Source: Tiliqua scincoides (taxonomy: Eukaryota; Chordata; Lepidosauria; Squamata; Scincidae). Taken from it: a DNA stretch of 64,000 nt. Of this stretch, positions 22,094 to 33,707 are shown in pieces. The stretch spans positions 115,895,307 to 115,959,306 of the forward strand of contig NC_089822.1 of assembly GCF_035046505.1 (NCBI RefSeq), read 5' to 3'. Within the stretch, counting starts at the first letter, position 1. The number at the start of each line of letters is the position of its first letter. Both the position numbers and the translations under genes were made by a program. A model generated the notes under the pieces. It had not been told where the DNA came from and searched no databases. It saw nothing but the letters and a program-made list of their open reading frames with translations.

Positions 22094-23199
22094 ATACAGT
22101 CAGTTCTCCTTATATGCAAATTCTCTATCTGCAAATTTGCTTATCTGCAAGGGGCAGAATTGCAACTTATCTTTCATTATCAGCGACTCTGTTCTCGTTA
22201 ACCATGAATTCAACCCTGGTGTTGATGATGAGAAGCAAATGATAAGAGGTCTCTGGGAGGCTACCTGAGGGCTGCTCTGGGGCTGAGGCAAGCCAGGGAA
22301 GGAGCCAAGAGACAGGAGGAAGACAGGAGGAGAATGTCAGGTGAAGCAATTCCCTCCCTAGTGCTAAACTCTGAGGCCTCATTGTCAGGCCAGTAATGTT
22401 CAACAAGTTGAGAGATAGCGAGCAGAGATAAATCATCAATGCCACAGCCTTCATCAAAGGAGGAAGCATCAGATGTTGGAGATGTTAATGAGCCCTCTCT
22501 ATCACCCAGCTCCACAGACTTCAAAATTCAGGTTCATAAAATTCATAGAGTGTATGGTGAAGAGGGTCCCCTGGAACCTAACCCAATTTTCCCCATAAGC
22601 TCAATGATTCAGTATCAGCTAATTCGGTATCCACTGGGTTGTCCGGGAACCTAAACCTAGTGGATAACTGATTATATCAAGCTCTTTTTTGTTATAAACT
22701 AAGGTTTGCTGCAAAAATAATATATTGTTTGACAAACCACAACAGCAACTCAAGCAAACAGCCATAAAGAAGTGAGCTAAACAGTCTCCTCTATTTTCCT
22801 GTTACCATGGTTTCCATTCACACAGGGAAGCATCAGTTTCACAGCTAGAAACACTTTCCTGGGGTTGAGGAAAGGGAGAGAGAACAGCATATAAATCTCA
22901 ACAAGAATCAAAGCTCATTTCCAGTGAGAGAGAGGGGGGGGGGAAACAACCAGAGCCTCTGAATCAGTCAGATCCATTAGGAGACAGCTTTTAAATATCT
23001 CATGTATCAAAGCTTCTTGAAGTAAGTGAGCAGAACGCTAACTGCAAATCAAATTCCTCTGGGGGTAGAGAAAAAGGCATCGTAGTGGGAAGGAAGGCAG
23101 CAGAGGCCCATCTCAAACCTCCTGGTTGTGCTAAAGTAAAGGTCTGGCTATGCTGAATACCACCACTGCATTTGCTTATCCGCAAGGGGCAGAATTGCA
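22094..23199. repeat. Diverged pogo-like repeat region
   Basis: tacagtcagttctccttata at 22094 and the twice-present 'gcttatc.gcaaggggcagaattgcaa' (22139-22165 and 23173-23200) suggest a duplicated or interrupted repeat. No coding content is convincing. Confidence 0.4.
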
Positions 23200-23513
23200 A
23201 AAGAGAGCAACTAAGATGATTACGGGGCTGGGGCACCTTCCTTATGAGGAAAGGCTACGGCGTTTGGGCCTCTTCAGCCTAGAAAAGAGGCGCCTGAGGG
23301 GGGACATGATTGAGACATACAAAATTATGCATGGGAAGGATAAAGTAGATAGAGAGATGCTCTTTTCCCTCTCATACAACACCAGAACCAGGGGACATCC
23401 ACTAAAATTGAGTGTTGGGAGAGTTAGGACAAATGAAAGAAAATATTTATTTAAGCGTGTGGTTGGTCTGTGGAATTCCTTGCCACAGGATGTGGTGAGG
23501 GCATCTGGCGTCT
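23200..23513 (+). mobile_element. CR1 LINE 3' fragment
   Basis: Encodes the CR1 C-terminal segment: [54 protein letters not shown]. It lacks both the 5' part and the usual 3' tail. Confidence 0.85.
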
Positions 23514-24595
23514 CGGAATGTTCAAAAAAAGTGATTGCAACTCACTTCCAGTTTTATGATTGCAAACAGGAAGTGGGTTGTGATCTGCCATATCCCTCTG
23601 CTATGTCCTATTCTACCTTCCAAGCCTTTCCCCCCCAACACAGGACATATTGACCGTGTACCAGCAATTTTGCTGGTGCGGGTTAAAGTAGCCCCAATAG
23701 GAAGACTCTGCACAGGGTAAGGCAGTGGTACCCAAAATGTGCATCATGACAACTGGGGCATCATGAGGCACTTGCTGGGGTTTTGTGGGCTGCCTGTTGT
23801 CCAGCAAGGTGTTCACAGCATGAGCCTCCAAACAGCAGCAGGAGGCTCAGCATGGACAGAGCTACAGCATGCGAAAACAGTATGCTGGGGGAAAACTTCC
23901 TGCCTGCCATGACCCCTCTTATTGCTAATTTGAGGCTTGCAATGTCCTCCAAACCCAGAAGTAAGTGGCGGTGACATCTCTGCTTGATGAATTTGACATC
24001 ATTGTCGTCTCCTTCTGCGTTTCGTGGGCATTGCAAGCCAGGTACGTTTAGGAAGCACGTTTAGGCGCACACAAACTAGAGAACATGCAAAGCTCTGCCA
24101 AGGGCCCTCATCAGAGGTGTATCTAGGAACATACAGGGAGGCGCAACAAGAGCCTCCAAAGAAAAAGGAACGAGGGTGGTGGCCAGGCTGTGGAGCCACC
24201 AAAACACAAGAAGAGGCGGTAGTAACCTTGCAATCTGGCAACCCCCTTCAAGTGGTGCCCAGGATACATGCCCTATGATGCCTCTGTGCTGGATACAGCC
24301 TGGGCCATGTGGCCCCACTATGTCAGTGCTGGAAAGGATTGAGCCATGTGTTACCGAGCATCTCCTGTTGGTGGACCAACTAAGAGAGCTTTGGAGTTCT
24401 TCCTCAAGTAGATTGTTATGGCCAAAAAACACAAAAATAACAATACTGATGTGCAGCAAATTCAGTGCATGTGACAAGCCCAATCTATAGTGCACAAGCA
24501 CTAACATAACACCGTTTGTTTGCTACTATGTGGATTTTCAATTTTGATCAGGGATATGAGGAAAATTACCTCTGAATGTGCTAAGCCTCTAAACC
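23514..24595. other. Unassigned stretch
   Basis: Starts with a hAT-like internal piece ('gattgcaactcacttccagttttatgattgcaa'). Otherwise not recognised; overlapping ORFs on both strands give no family. Confidence 0.35.
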
Positions 24596-24597
24596 AG

Positions 24598-24850
24598 GGG
24601 TGCCCAAACCCCGGCCTTGGGGCCACTTACGGCCCTTGAGGACTCCCAATGTGGCCCTCAGGGAGCCCCCAGTCTCCAATGAGCCTCTGGCCCTCTGGAG
24701 ACTTGCTGGAGCCCACACTGGCCTGACGCAACAGCTTTCAGTGTGAGGGCAACTGTTTGACCTCTCACGTGACCTGTGGGATGAGAGCTCCCTCCACTGC
24801 TTGCTGTTTCACGTCTGTGATGCAGTAGCAGCAGCAAAGGAAAGGCCACT
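24598..24850. mobile_element. hAT-type element, truncated right end
   Basis: ccaggggtgcccaaaccccg is the inverted match to the right end of 59169-59527, and the interior matches too ('ccactgcttgctgtttcacgtctgtgatgcag'). The far end is lost at the border with the CR1 copy. Confidence 0.7.
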
Positions 24851-24851
24851 G

Positions 24852-25905
24852 GATAAGAAGAGCTCCACTGGGTCAGGCCAGAGGCCCATCTAGTCCAGCT
24901 TCCTGTATCTCACAGTGGCCCACCAAATGCCCCAGGAAGCACACAAGACAACAGACACAACCTGCATCCTGGTGCCTCCCCTGTATCTGGCAATCGAGAG
25001 GCAGCCTGCCTCTCAAACCAAGAGCTTGCATATACCTACTATGACTTGTAACCTGTAATGAACTTTTCCTCCAGAAATTTGTCCAATCCCCTGTTAAAGG
25101 CATCCAGGCAAGATGCCATCACTACTTCCTGTGGCAAAGAGTTCCACAAACTAATTACACTCTGGGTAAAGAAATATTTTCTTCTGTCCATCCTAACTCT
25201 CCCAACACTCAACCTTCCTGGATGTCCCCTGGTTCTGGTGTTATGTGAGAGGGAAGAGTGTCTCTCTATCCACTCTGTCCATCCCTTGCATGATTTTGTA
25301 TGTCTCAATCATGTCTCCCCTCAGGCGCCTCTTTTCTAGACTGAAGAGGCCCAAATGCTGTAGCCTTTCCTCATAGGGAAGGTGCCCCAGTCCAGTAATC
25401 ATTTTGGTTGCTCTCTTTTGCACCTTTTCCATCCTTTTTGAGATGTGACGACCCAAATTGGACATAATACTCCAGGTGTGGCCTTAACATCAATCTGTAC
25501 AAAAGCATTACAATATTTATTTTTTTATTTATTTATACAGGTATTTATACACCTCCTTTCTTTGGTCGTTAGATTTATCCTCAGACTTTTAATCCAAGGC
25601 GGTTTAGATAGGCAGGCTGTTCTAAACCCCCGTAGGGATTTTTACAATTGCATAGTTCTAGTCTTTCATAGAACTCTTGTTTCAGCTGGATTCCTTCCCG
25701 GTCTGGCCTCTCTCTGGCCCTTCGCCTCCCACGCTCCACTTGACGACAACACCTCTCTGCCACCGAGGGTCAGCTCACCAGTATATCAGCATGTCGTCAG
25801 TTCTCCTTCGGGTACTGACAATATCAGCTGTCTTATTCTCAATGCCTTTCCTAATGATCCAAGGCAAGGAATTAGCCCTCTTCACTGCCGACCCACACAG
25901 AGTGG
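24852..25905 (-). mobile_element. CR1 LINE, interrupted, minus strand
   Basis: 3' end at 24852 ('gctccactgggtcaggccagaggcccatc'). The minus strand encodes [40 protein letters not shown] and VISLWNSLPQEVV. After about 25525 it is broken by an unrelated 3'-LINE-like piece (25530-25800), and CR1 resumes at about 25815-25905 (complement of 'ILNAFPNDP...EFLAL'-type region). Confidence 0.8.
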
Positions 25906-26427
25906 TAGGTTGGTTCCAGGAGGTGGGGGCTGGGGGAGTTGAACACTACCACCCCTTTTTTCTGTTAATTTTTGCTGAAGGAAGCCATTGACTCCTGACT
26001 TGACTCGTTTCTCAAAATGACTCTACTCAAAAATTCTACTCTACTAAATTTTGCTCACATCAAGTCACGACAGCTGAAAGGTTTGACTTATGAGTCAAGT
26101 CGTGGGATCGCTGACTTGTGACTAGACTAGTGACGAGCTCAGTGACTGGAACACATCCCTGAGTAGGGTGCATTTCAAGAACCAATCCTCAAGGTTACAA
26201 AGGTAGGAAGACAGGAAGCTGCTCTACTGAATCAGAGCATTGAGCAGTCCATCTAGCTCAGTATAGTGACAGAGCTGCTGCTCTTGATGTTTTCAGATAA
26301 GGATTTTTCTTCCCTTTTCAACCTAAGTTGAACCAAAGATATTCTGCATGCAAAACAGATGCCCCATCACGAAGCCACAGCACCACTCAAGAACAAAAGC
26401 ATCTGCTATGCAGTAGTTTATATTGTA
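25906..26427. other. Unassigned stretch
   Basis: A low-complexity 'ctcaaaatgactctactcaaaa..gactcaagtcgtgg' segment at 26000-26130 and a possible SINE-like start 'aggaagctgctctactgaatcagagcattgag.agtccatctagctcagtat' at 26210-26270. No gene. Confidence 0.35.
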
Positions 26428-26680
26428 CAGGGGGTCCCCCATATCTGCAGATCCCATATCGCTGATGCACCGGGTTCGGAGGGCCCACCTGCATGTGCTC
26501 CCATGCACTCCCCCTCTGGAGGAAAAGAGGAGCTCTTCTCTCCTCACCTCCAGAGGGTTCTCTGAGCCCAGCAGAGGCCACAGATGTCTGTCTGCTGCAT
26601 CTGCCAGGCTCAGACTGAGCGCGACCGTAAATAAAAACGCAACTTCTCTGTGAAACTGGATGTGATGTTTTTAGTGTCTT
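26428..26680. mobile_element. Pogo-like MITE, partial
   Basis: After TA at 26426-26427, begins CAGGGGGTCCCCCATATCTG, like 9844. The interior repeats 'gcccagcagaggccacagatgtctg' also found in 8650-8946. The right end is not resolved. Confidence 0.55.
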
Positions 26681-26681
26681 A

Positions 26682-27256
26682 TAAGGGTGCAATCCTACTC
26701 TGCACTGGAACAGGCAAGCCAAGAGGCTTGGGCTGTATCCAGCACAGGATAGGGCCTGAAGGCAGCTCAGCCAGAGGCAAAGGGAAACTTTTCCCCTTAC
26801 CCCTGGGTAAGGAGCCCTTGCCCCAGTGGGTCTCCTTGTGCCACCTCCTTGGTGTAAGTCCGAGGAGAGTGGAGCAGCTTCATGCTGCTCCAATCTCCCC
26901 TGGAACGGGGGTTGGGATCCAGCAGTTATGCCGGACTCCAGCCCCGCCTCCCGCTCCCCACCCATCTGCCCCCAGGGCCACCCACTGCTTGCCCTCCACT
27001 GCCCAGGAATTCTTCCCTTCCGCCTCCCTCCCACCCACCCCAGAGCCTTGCGTCGGCCCAGCCGGGCTGACGCAAGGCTCATGGAGTAAGTAGCCACAGA
27101 GGCTGGATTCAGCCTCCATGTGTCGGTGCACCTCCATGCGCCGACGCAGCTTACTCCTGAGGAGGCGCAAATGTGCTTTACGGCACGTTTGCAACCCTCC
27201 TAGGCCAGGGCAAGGGACTTGCACCAGCCCAACTCATTCTCAGGCTTGCGCCCTAA
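26682..27256. mobile_element. AATCC-family foldback, large or composite
   Basis: taagggtgcaatcctactct at the left and 'ggcttgcgccctaa' at the right. The interior is GC-rich with 'gagccttgcgtcggcccagccgggctgacgcaaggctc', a palindrome at 27042-27080. Confidence 0.5.
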
Positions 27257-27637
27257 GACATTAAGAGACCCAGGAAGCCCTGAAGGGCATACGTGTTTAT
27301 GCAAGATGACAAAGTCAACTTGGACAAAAAGTCAGCTGGGAACAGTATTGAACATAAGCACAGCAGCCAGGGCCCAAGATGAGGAAGAGGCAGAGGAAGA
27401 GTAATACAGAATGGGAGTGTGGTTTCAAATTGCTTTGTGTCTGGCTTCTATTGATTTTTCTCCTTTTCTATTTATAGCAGATTCACTCAGTGTCAGATCT
27501 CTTCCAACAGTCATAGGCTCTGGTAGAAACTGGGCCAGCCTGTCTGCTGCCTCTTTTTCAAGGAGAGACAGACATTAGGAAGAGGGATTAATGAGATGTG
27601 TGAGGCTACTGTAGTTTGCACTGTCAATAACAACACT

Positions 27638-27638
27638 A

Positions 27639-27679
<41 letters not shown>

Positions 27680-27721
27680 TACTACTACTACTACTACTAC
27701 TACTACTAGTAGTAGTAGTAG
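27638..27721. repeat. (TTA)n/(CTA)n microsatellite
   Basis: About 30 trinucleotide units grading from att through act to agt. The ORFs across it are artefacts. Confidence 0.95.
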
Positions 27722-28357
27722 TATTGGTAGTGGTATAGCACCATCTGCACTCACCATACATGAGGTACAATGGAAGAATTCCGTAAACAAAACCCAAACA
27801 GATTCCTTTCCCCAAGGAGTTTATATACATAATGTACTACAGATAGTTGGAGAAGACAGCGGGGAGATGGAGGTAGAAGGGCACAGAAAATATGAATGCA
27901 AGCAAATGTGGCTGAACATACACAGGAGAAGAAACAATAAAAACTGAGAAGGTATAGCACTTCTCGGTGGAATTCATTGAGCCACAGGACCAGAAATTAG
28001 AAATGGTGAGAATATGTATGGTACACCTTCCTCCACATAGATAAAAATAGGAAGACTTTCAATAGTGACTTCGATGCATAGGAGTGCAACAGTGCAAACT
28101 CTAGTGTAGTACCCACTAGCAGGACTATCAGTCTGCCAGTTCTACAGTAACATTCTCCTTATCTGTGACACTTTAAGTTTACAGCATAAGTAAAAGAAAA
28201 AGGCAGGTTTGTGAACTAAGAAGCTTGTGATCTAGTTTGCTTACAAGAGAAGGGAGAGCAGAGGCAAGAGTTTAAAAGATCATTTGAATGTGAGCAGCTG
28301 GACATATACAATCCAGTGCAGCTGAGAATAATGAATCAGAATAGGGGCTAGCTAGAC

Positions 28358-28759
28358 CAGGTGTGTCAAACATACAGCCCCGAGGGCCAGATGTGGCTCC
28401 TGGAAGCTCTTTATCCAGCTCCTTTTATAATTGGGCTCTCCCAGAGCTACCCTTTCTGCCATGCCACTTCTGCCAAGGCATCACTTTGCAGAGCACCTCT
28501 AAGCTGCTAAACTGCAAAGTGCAGCCTCAGCAGAAACAGCGCTGCTGAAAAGGTGGCCACGGTCTTCCATATCTTGAAAATATCAAAATTTGCATCTCTT
28601 CTGCCATTTGCAGTTGATGAGTTCCCACTTGAGAGCAAAGAGCTTATTCCTGGCCATCATCTGCTTAATCACTTCCTGCTTAATGACATCACTTCCAGTC
28701 CTCAGCAGGTGCTATAAACACTATTAGGCCTACTATATGAAACAAGATTGACACCCCTG
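28358..28759. mobile_element. hAT-type MITE with target duplication
   Basis: Ends CAGGTGTGTCAAAC and TTGACACCCCTG, flanks AGCTAGAC (28350-28357) and AGCTAGGC (28760-28767), 7 of 8 matching. A relative, truncated at its left, is at about 50040-50361. Confidence 0.8.
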
Positions 28760-29210
28760 AGCTAGGCAATTGCAGTAAAGGTACAAGCCGTAGGAGGGGA
28801 CTGCATATTTCACTGACGCAGATTTGTCAGCCTTCAATAGTTTTTCAGTGCTTTTGTTTGCATAATCACTTGGACCTTTTTCTTCTTCTTCAACTACCTG
28901 TTGTACTTGTAGAAGTCCACAACCTCCAATTTTATGTGTTGGATATACGAGTAAATTGTCTACATCACTTTTTTGGATATAATGCACAACGTATGTTCAT
29001 TAATTTTCATGTTTTACAATCTAACTTTTCTCATTCACTTTGAGTTCTATCAGTTATTCTGGCTGGGAATCCAATTGCTGGAATGGCCCATGTATTACTG
29101 AAATGACTTTGATGATATTTCTACCTTAACTTTTGATTTTAAGATTTTTTTGCACTCTTTTGATGTATTCTAGCTGCGTCAAATCTTGCATTCAGGATGT
29201 TATCTGCTTC

Positions 29211-29395
29211 TAAGGGCGCAATCCTAACCAACTTTCCAGCACTGAGGTAAAGGCAATGCAGCTCTGAGATAATGGCACAAACATTTTCGTACCTTGAGGA
29301 GGCCTCTATGACTGCCACCCAACTGCAGGATGCAGCACACACCCCATTGGCACAGCTATGCCAGAGCTGGAAAGTTGGTTAGGATTTGGGCCTTA
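29211..29395. mobile_element. AATCC foldback MITE nested in R4 LINE
   Basis: Terminal inverted repeats TAAGGGCGCAATCCTAACCA and the complement of 'ggttaggatttgggcctta', 185 bp. It splits the R4 reading YKYLG / LEADNILNA. The flanks read TAA at left and TTA at right. Confidence 0.8.
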
Positions 29396-29720
29396 GTTTC
29401 CTAAATACTTATAATTTTCATTATTTGACAGTGTTTTCACAGTGTATCCATTTCCAAGTTCTATTTCATCTAGGTTCTGTATTCTTCTATGTTGCACTGA
29501 TAAAACTGCAAATTTGTCCAATTCAAGCTTCAGTTGAATTTTACTACTAAATATTTGCATTGTAGTCAGCAGTGATTCAAGTTCAGTGGGGCTTTTTGTA
29601 TATAGTTTTAAATCATCCATGTACAGCAGATGATTTGTTTTCCTGCTTAGCCTGAAATATGGTACTCCATTTTGTTTTATTCAAAATAATTGACAAGGGA
29701 GTTAAAGCAATGTTATACAG

Positions 29721-30041
29721 CAGGGGTCTCCAAACCCCGGCCTAGGGGCCAGATGCAGCCTGCAGCAAGCCTCTATCCGGCCTGCGGCCAACCTCTTGTC
29801 CCCTGAAAGCCTCTGGCCCACTCAACTGAACATTACCAGAACTGTGCTCTGATTGTGTATGGAGGGTGTTCTGAGGGCCAGAGAGGTTGAATGAATGAGC
29901 CCATTCATTCATTTATTCATTCATCTAAGTTCCATCTCTAATTTATTTATTTAAATTTTATATTTAATTTTTTTTTCTGGCCCTCCACACCACGCCAGAT
30001 ATTTGATGCGGCCCTCTGGCCAAAAAGTTTGGAGACCCCTG
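29721..30041. mobile_element. hAT-type MITE nested in R4 LINE
   Basis: Ends CAGGGGTCTCCAAACCCC and TTTGGAGACCCCTG, flanks TTATACAG (29713-29720) and TTATTCAG (30042-30049), 7 of 8. A sister copy is at 62932-63323. Confidence 0.85.
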
Positions 30042-30110
30042 TTATTCAGCAACGGTGACAAAGCATCCCCCTGAAATATGCCTAACTTCCCCAGTTTCTT
30101 CACCATAGGC

Positions 30111-30592
30111 CAGTGGTTCTCAAACTGGGGTGTCGTGATGTCCCAGCCAGAGAGCCCTGGCTACTTAAGGGGTGGGGAGGGGGGAGGCAGCGACATGATC
30201 GCCAGGATCACGTTGCTTTGGAGGAGTGCAGGGGCTTGGCTGCACTTACTACAGCTGACAGCAGCCTTCCAGGAGTGCAGGAAGCCCTGCACTAGCCTCC
30301 ATATGGCTCCTCAAGTGTGAAAATAATTGTCGTGACTCGCTTCCGGTTTTGCAATCGCAAACCAGAAGTGGGTTGCGATCATTAGTTTTACATTCTCTGC
30401 ATGTTGGGGAGCCCTGCAGAGGCTAGTGCGGGACTCCCCGCACCCCTGGAAGGCTGCTGTTGGCTGTGGTGAGTGCAGCCAAGTCCCTGCACCCCTCCAA
30501 AGCAACGCAATCCTAGCGATTGTGTCACTGCCTCCCCCTCCTGCAAGAACTTACTGTGAAGCTCAAACTCCCTGCGAGCCTGAGAACTGCTG
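30111..30592. mobile_element. hAT-type MITE with perfect 8-bp duplication, nested in R4 LINE
   Basis: Starts CAGTGGTTCTCAAACTGG and ends GCCTGAGAACTGCTG, flanked by exact CCATAGGC at 30103-30110 and 30593-30600. 482 bp with a long internal palindrome ('gcaggaagccctgcactagcctcc' and its complement). Perfect flanks suggest a rather young insertion. Confidence 0.88.
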
Positions 30593-31379
30593 CCATAGGC
30601 CATTAACATAATTTTCCAATTTTTCATGTTTTCTTTGAAGAATTGCTGGAAGTTCTTGCTAATTCCAAACATTTCTAGGCACTTGTTGATCCAGCTATGT
30701 GGCAACGAATCAAACACCTTTTTATAATCTATCCATGCCATATGTAGATTTGTCTTTTTGAATTTGTGAGCACCATTTTGTCAATTAGCAGCTGATCTTT
30801 TGTTCCTCTTGACTTTTTGAAATTCTCCTTTTCAGTTGGGTACAAATTGTTTTCAAATAAATAGTCATATATTGATCTTGCAATTATACATGTAAGTAGC
30901 TTGAATGTTGTTGAGCAGCATATGATTGGCCAATAGGTTAATTGCCTTTTTTATCTTTTATTATTAAAAATATTTGACATGCTGTCATTCAGTCTTCAGT
31001 GATGGAATTTTGAAGAACTGTTGAATTGCACTGTTAAACGTTGCAGGATACTGTTTGATGCTTTAACCAAAATTCATGCAATTCATCTGGCCCAGCTGCA
31101 CTCCAGCTTTTCACATTCTTTATAATATGCTTCATAATCATATCAGTTGTTATCACAATCTTGTTCATATGTTTTCCTTTCTACAAACATCTTTAATCCA
31201 TGAGGCATTTTTATTATGTTCAACTGGGCTTTCCAAAATTTTAGGGTGTCATTCCAAAAATTTTCATTCTAAAATTTTAGGGCACCATCTTTATATGGGC
31301 TGATGATTTTGGGGGCTGCATTTTCTCCTAATGATTTATAGAATAACCTTTAATTATTTCTAAACTGCATGTTTTCCCT

Positions 31380-32560
31380 ATACTGTTACCCTCCAGGTTG
31401 ACCACATAACTAGAAAAGAGGGCAAGACACCCCAAAATGTAGGACATTCAAGAAAAATGTAGGACATGGCAAAATAAAAGCTACAAACACTTATATATTG
31501 GTTTCCCATGTTTAATTTAAACACTGTCTCACTTATTATTAAACTTAAAACTGTATGTGTCAAATGGATTAATACTTTTTAGAACAAACAATAAAAAACC
31601 AAAAAAAAGCACAAACTGCTGCCACCAAACCAAACAATCAAAATAATGCAGCTCCTGGAGAGCTGATAGGACGGGCAACACAATGCCCCTTACTGGGGTG
31701 TTCAGATCCATCTTCCCTTCCCCCTCCTTGCTGAAAACCTCTTTCAGACATCATATGGAGAGACTGAGTTCATATGCATCACGTTTGCATCATTTCAAGA
31801 AACCAAAAATATACCATGTATTTGAGAGAGATTATCTGCTATCCAATCTGGGGGACAGAACTTGCCCTATTAGGTTCCACAAAATCATGATTGATTTTTT
31901 ATTCTCTGCCTCCTGTTAAATGCTGCTCTCCCACCTCACCCCTGCAACAACCATCAGATAAACCTTTGAAGGATCCCCCCCTGCAGGACCCTGCCTCCAC
32001 TCACTCAACGCACACATGCATGCACACTCTCTCCCCCCCCCATCCCTGCAATAAGTGAAGGAGCCCCCCTGCAGGACCCTGTCTCCACTCACTCAAGACA
32101 CACATGCATGCTCTCACCCACTCCCTGCCTGCCAGAAGCACCAGAGCAAAATTCCAGGCGGACCCCAGGACGCTGTTTACACACATGAACTCTCCCCACC
32201 CCCGTGGAGGAAAAATAAAGTTACAAAAAAGGCTTCAACTCACCCCCAGCTGACGCCAGAGCAGGCATCAGAGGACTCCTTATCCTGCAATGGGCTCCTG
32301 GGGAAAGATGGAGAGCACCCGGCATGCCTAGCTCAGGATGCTTCCTGCCCTCCTCTCCCACGTCATGTGGCTATCAGAGGATTGGCCCCAAGCTGCATTA
32401 CTAAGCAAGAGGAACCTGAGCTGATTGGAGGAGGTGCCTGCAGGGCAGGGCTGAAGTCTCAGGGAAAAACGTGCAAACAGAGGAGACAGCCCAGCAGGGC
32501 AGGGCATCTTTGGGCATCTGCTCAGCCGGCCAGAGCTGGACTTTACCTAGCAGGGGCCAT
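31380..32560. mobile_element. Unclassified insertion within R4 LINE
   Basis: About 1.2 kb of sequence unrelated to R4 separates R4 coding pieces on either side. It contains a short tandem duplication (gcaggaccctgcctccactc at 31983 and again, one base changed, at 32073) and no recognised coding region. No clear terminal repeats were seen. Confidence 0.5.
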
Positions 32561-32911
32561 GGCCTGGGTTTGAATTCTCCCATCATTTCAGCAACTGTTT
32601 TCCTGTCCAGGCTGCACGTTTCCTGCCAGTTCTCCTCCTTGCACATTTGAAAGTCTCCCCTCTTCCAAGTATTTCTACTGACTGATACCTGCATGGAGTT
32701 GATTTATTTTATTTTCTCACCAGATTTTCCATGAGGTGTTCCAGGGGGTTTCTCTTTTGGTAATTTGTAACCAAGTTCCAGGGATATTACGGCAGCTGCA
32801 CCGTACATGAGCTGGTTGGTTTCCTTCAGTGTGTGAGTTGGAGTTGAACTGATGTCTTCCTGTACATCTTTCAGTAGAACTTTCGCTTGTTTACTCCATA
32901 GCTGGAGTATT

Positions 32912-33120
32912 CGGGCGCAATCCCAGCCCCTCGTGTCAACGCTTCCCAGCACTGGCCTGGCAGTGCTGATGGGACGTGTGCTGCACCCTGCAGTTGGGGG
33001 GCACTCACGGAGGCCTCCTCAAAGTCAGGGAATGTTTTTCCCTTCCCTTGGAGCTGCACTGCCCTTAACTCCGTGCTGGAGAGCGCTGACAGTAGGGGTG
33101 AGGACTGCACCCTCTGTTGT
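32912..33120. mobile_element. AATCC-family fragment nested in R4 LINE
   Basis: Begins GGGCGCAATCCCAGCCCC and interrupts the R4 5' coding region. The right end is eroded. Confidence 0.5.
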
Positions 33121-33268
33121 ACATCTTGACTGACATGGTTTAATATTTTTCCTTTCAGGATGTTTTGTTGCTCATGGTGTCTAAATTGCTCCCTATAAGT
33201 TCTTCTTCTTCTATAATATTTGTTCCACTGTGCCCTCATTGAAAAAACATGCATTGAAAAACTCTCCA

Positions 33269-33707
33269 GTTTGAAAAGCACAGTAAGTGCTTGCAGGGGA
33301 GAGGAAGGAGGCAGCAGGAGTGGGGGGGAAGGTAACGCAATCTCCAGGATTGCACCGCTCAGGGGGGCTGCAGGGAGCCCTGTGCGAGCATCTGCAGGGC
33401 TCCCCAGCTCATTAGAAGTGAAAGTGGAGCGATCGTGCTCCACTTCCAGTTTTGCAGAAGTGGAATGCGATAACTCCACTTTCACTTACTGCATGCTGGG
33501 GAGTCTTGCAGATGCTTGCGCAGAGCTCCCCACACCCGCAGGATGCTGCTGCAGGGTCTCGTGTGTACATCCCAGTCCCTGCAGCCCCATTAGCGACGTG
33601 ATCCTGGGGATCATGTTGTTGCCTTCCCTCTTGCCCCCGCCCCTTAAGGGGGAAGAGGCCAGGGCCTTCAGGCTGGGGTGTCGCGATGCCCCAGTTTGAA
33701 TACACCT
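33269..33707. mobile_element. hAT-type MITE related to 30111-30592
   Basis: Inverted relative: 'ggtgtcgcgatgccccagtttgaa' near the right end matches the left end of 30111. The interior is palindromic around 'gctccacttccagttttgcagaagtggaatgcga'. Target duplication not resolved. Confidence 0.65.

Larger units (their letters stand above)
28770..33268 (-). mobile_element. R4/Dong-clade LINE, interrupted by five or more insertions
   Basis: Minus-strand remains of one non-LTR element. From the 5' side come NKYYRRRRTYREQFRHHEQQ (about 33220), NQLMYGAAAVISLELGYKL (about 32810), SLGENAAPKIISPYK (about 31320), WIDYKKVFDSLPHSW (30735-30690), the reverse transcriptase box LLYMDDLKLY (about 29625), NENYKYLG (29400) and GGCGLLQVQQVVEEEEK (about 28900). 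This pattern is the R4/Dong clade known from lizards. The frames are broken repeatedly by stops and shifts. Nested insertions: 29211-29395, 29721-30041, 30111-30592, about 31380-32560, about 32912-33120. Borders are approximate. Confidence 0.8.

Noticed and set aside
27575-27830. Open frames with poly-Ile, poly-Val, poly-Asn or poly-Ser
   Set aside because: They are translations of the trinucleotide microsatellite.
29393-30741. YMDD-containing frame as evidence of a retrovirus
   Set aside because: The surrounding motifs and order fit the non-LTR R4/Dong clade, not a retrovirus.
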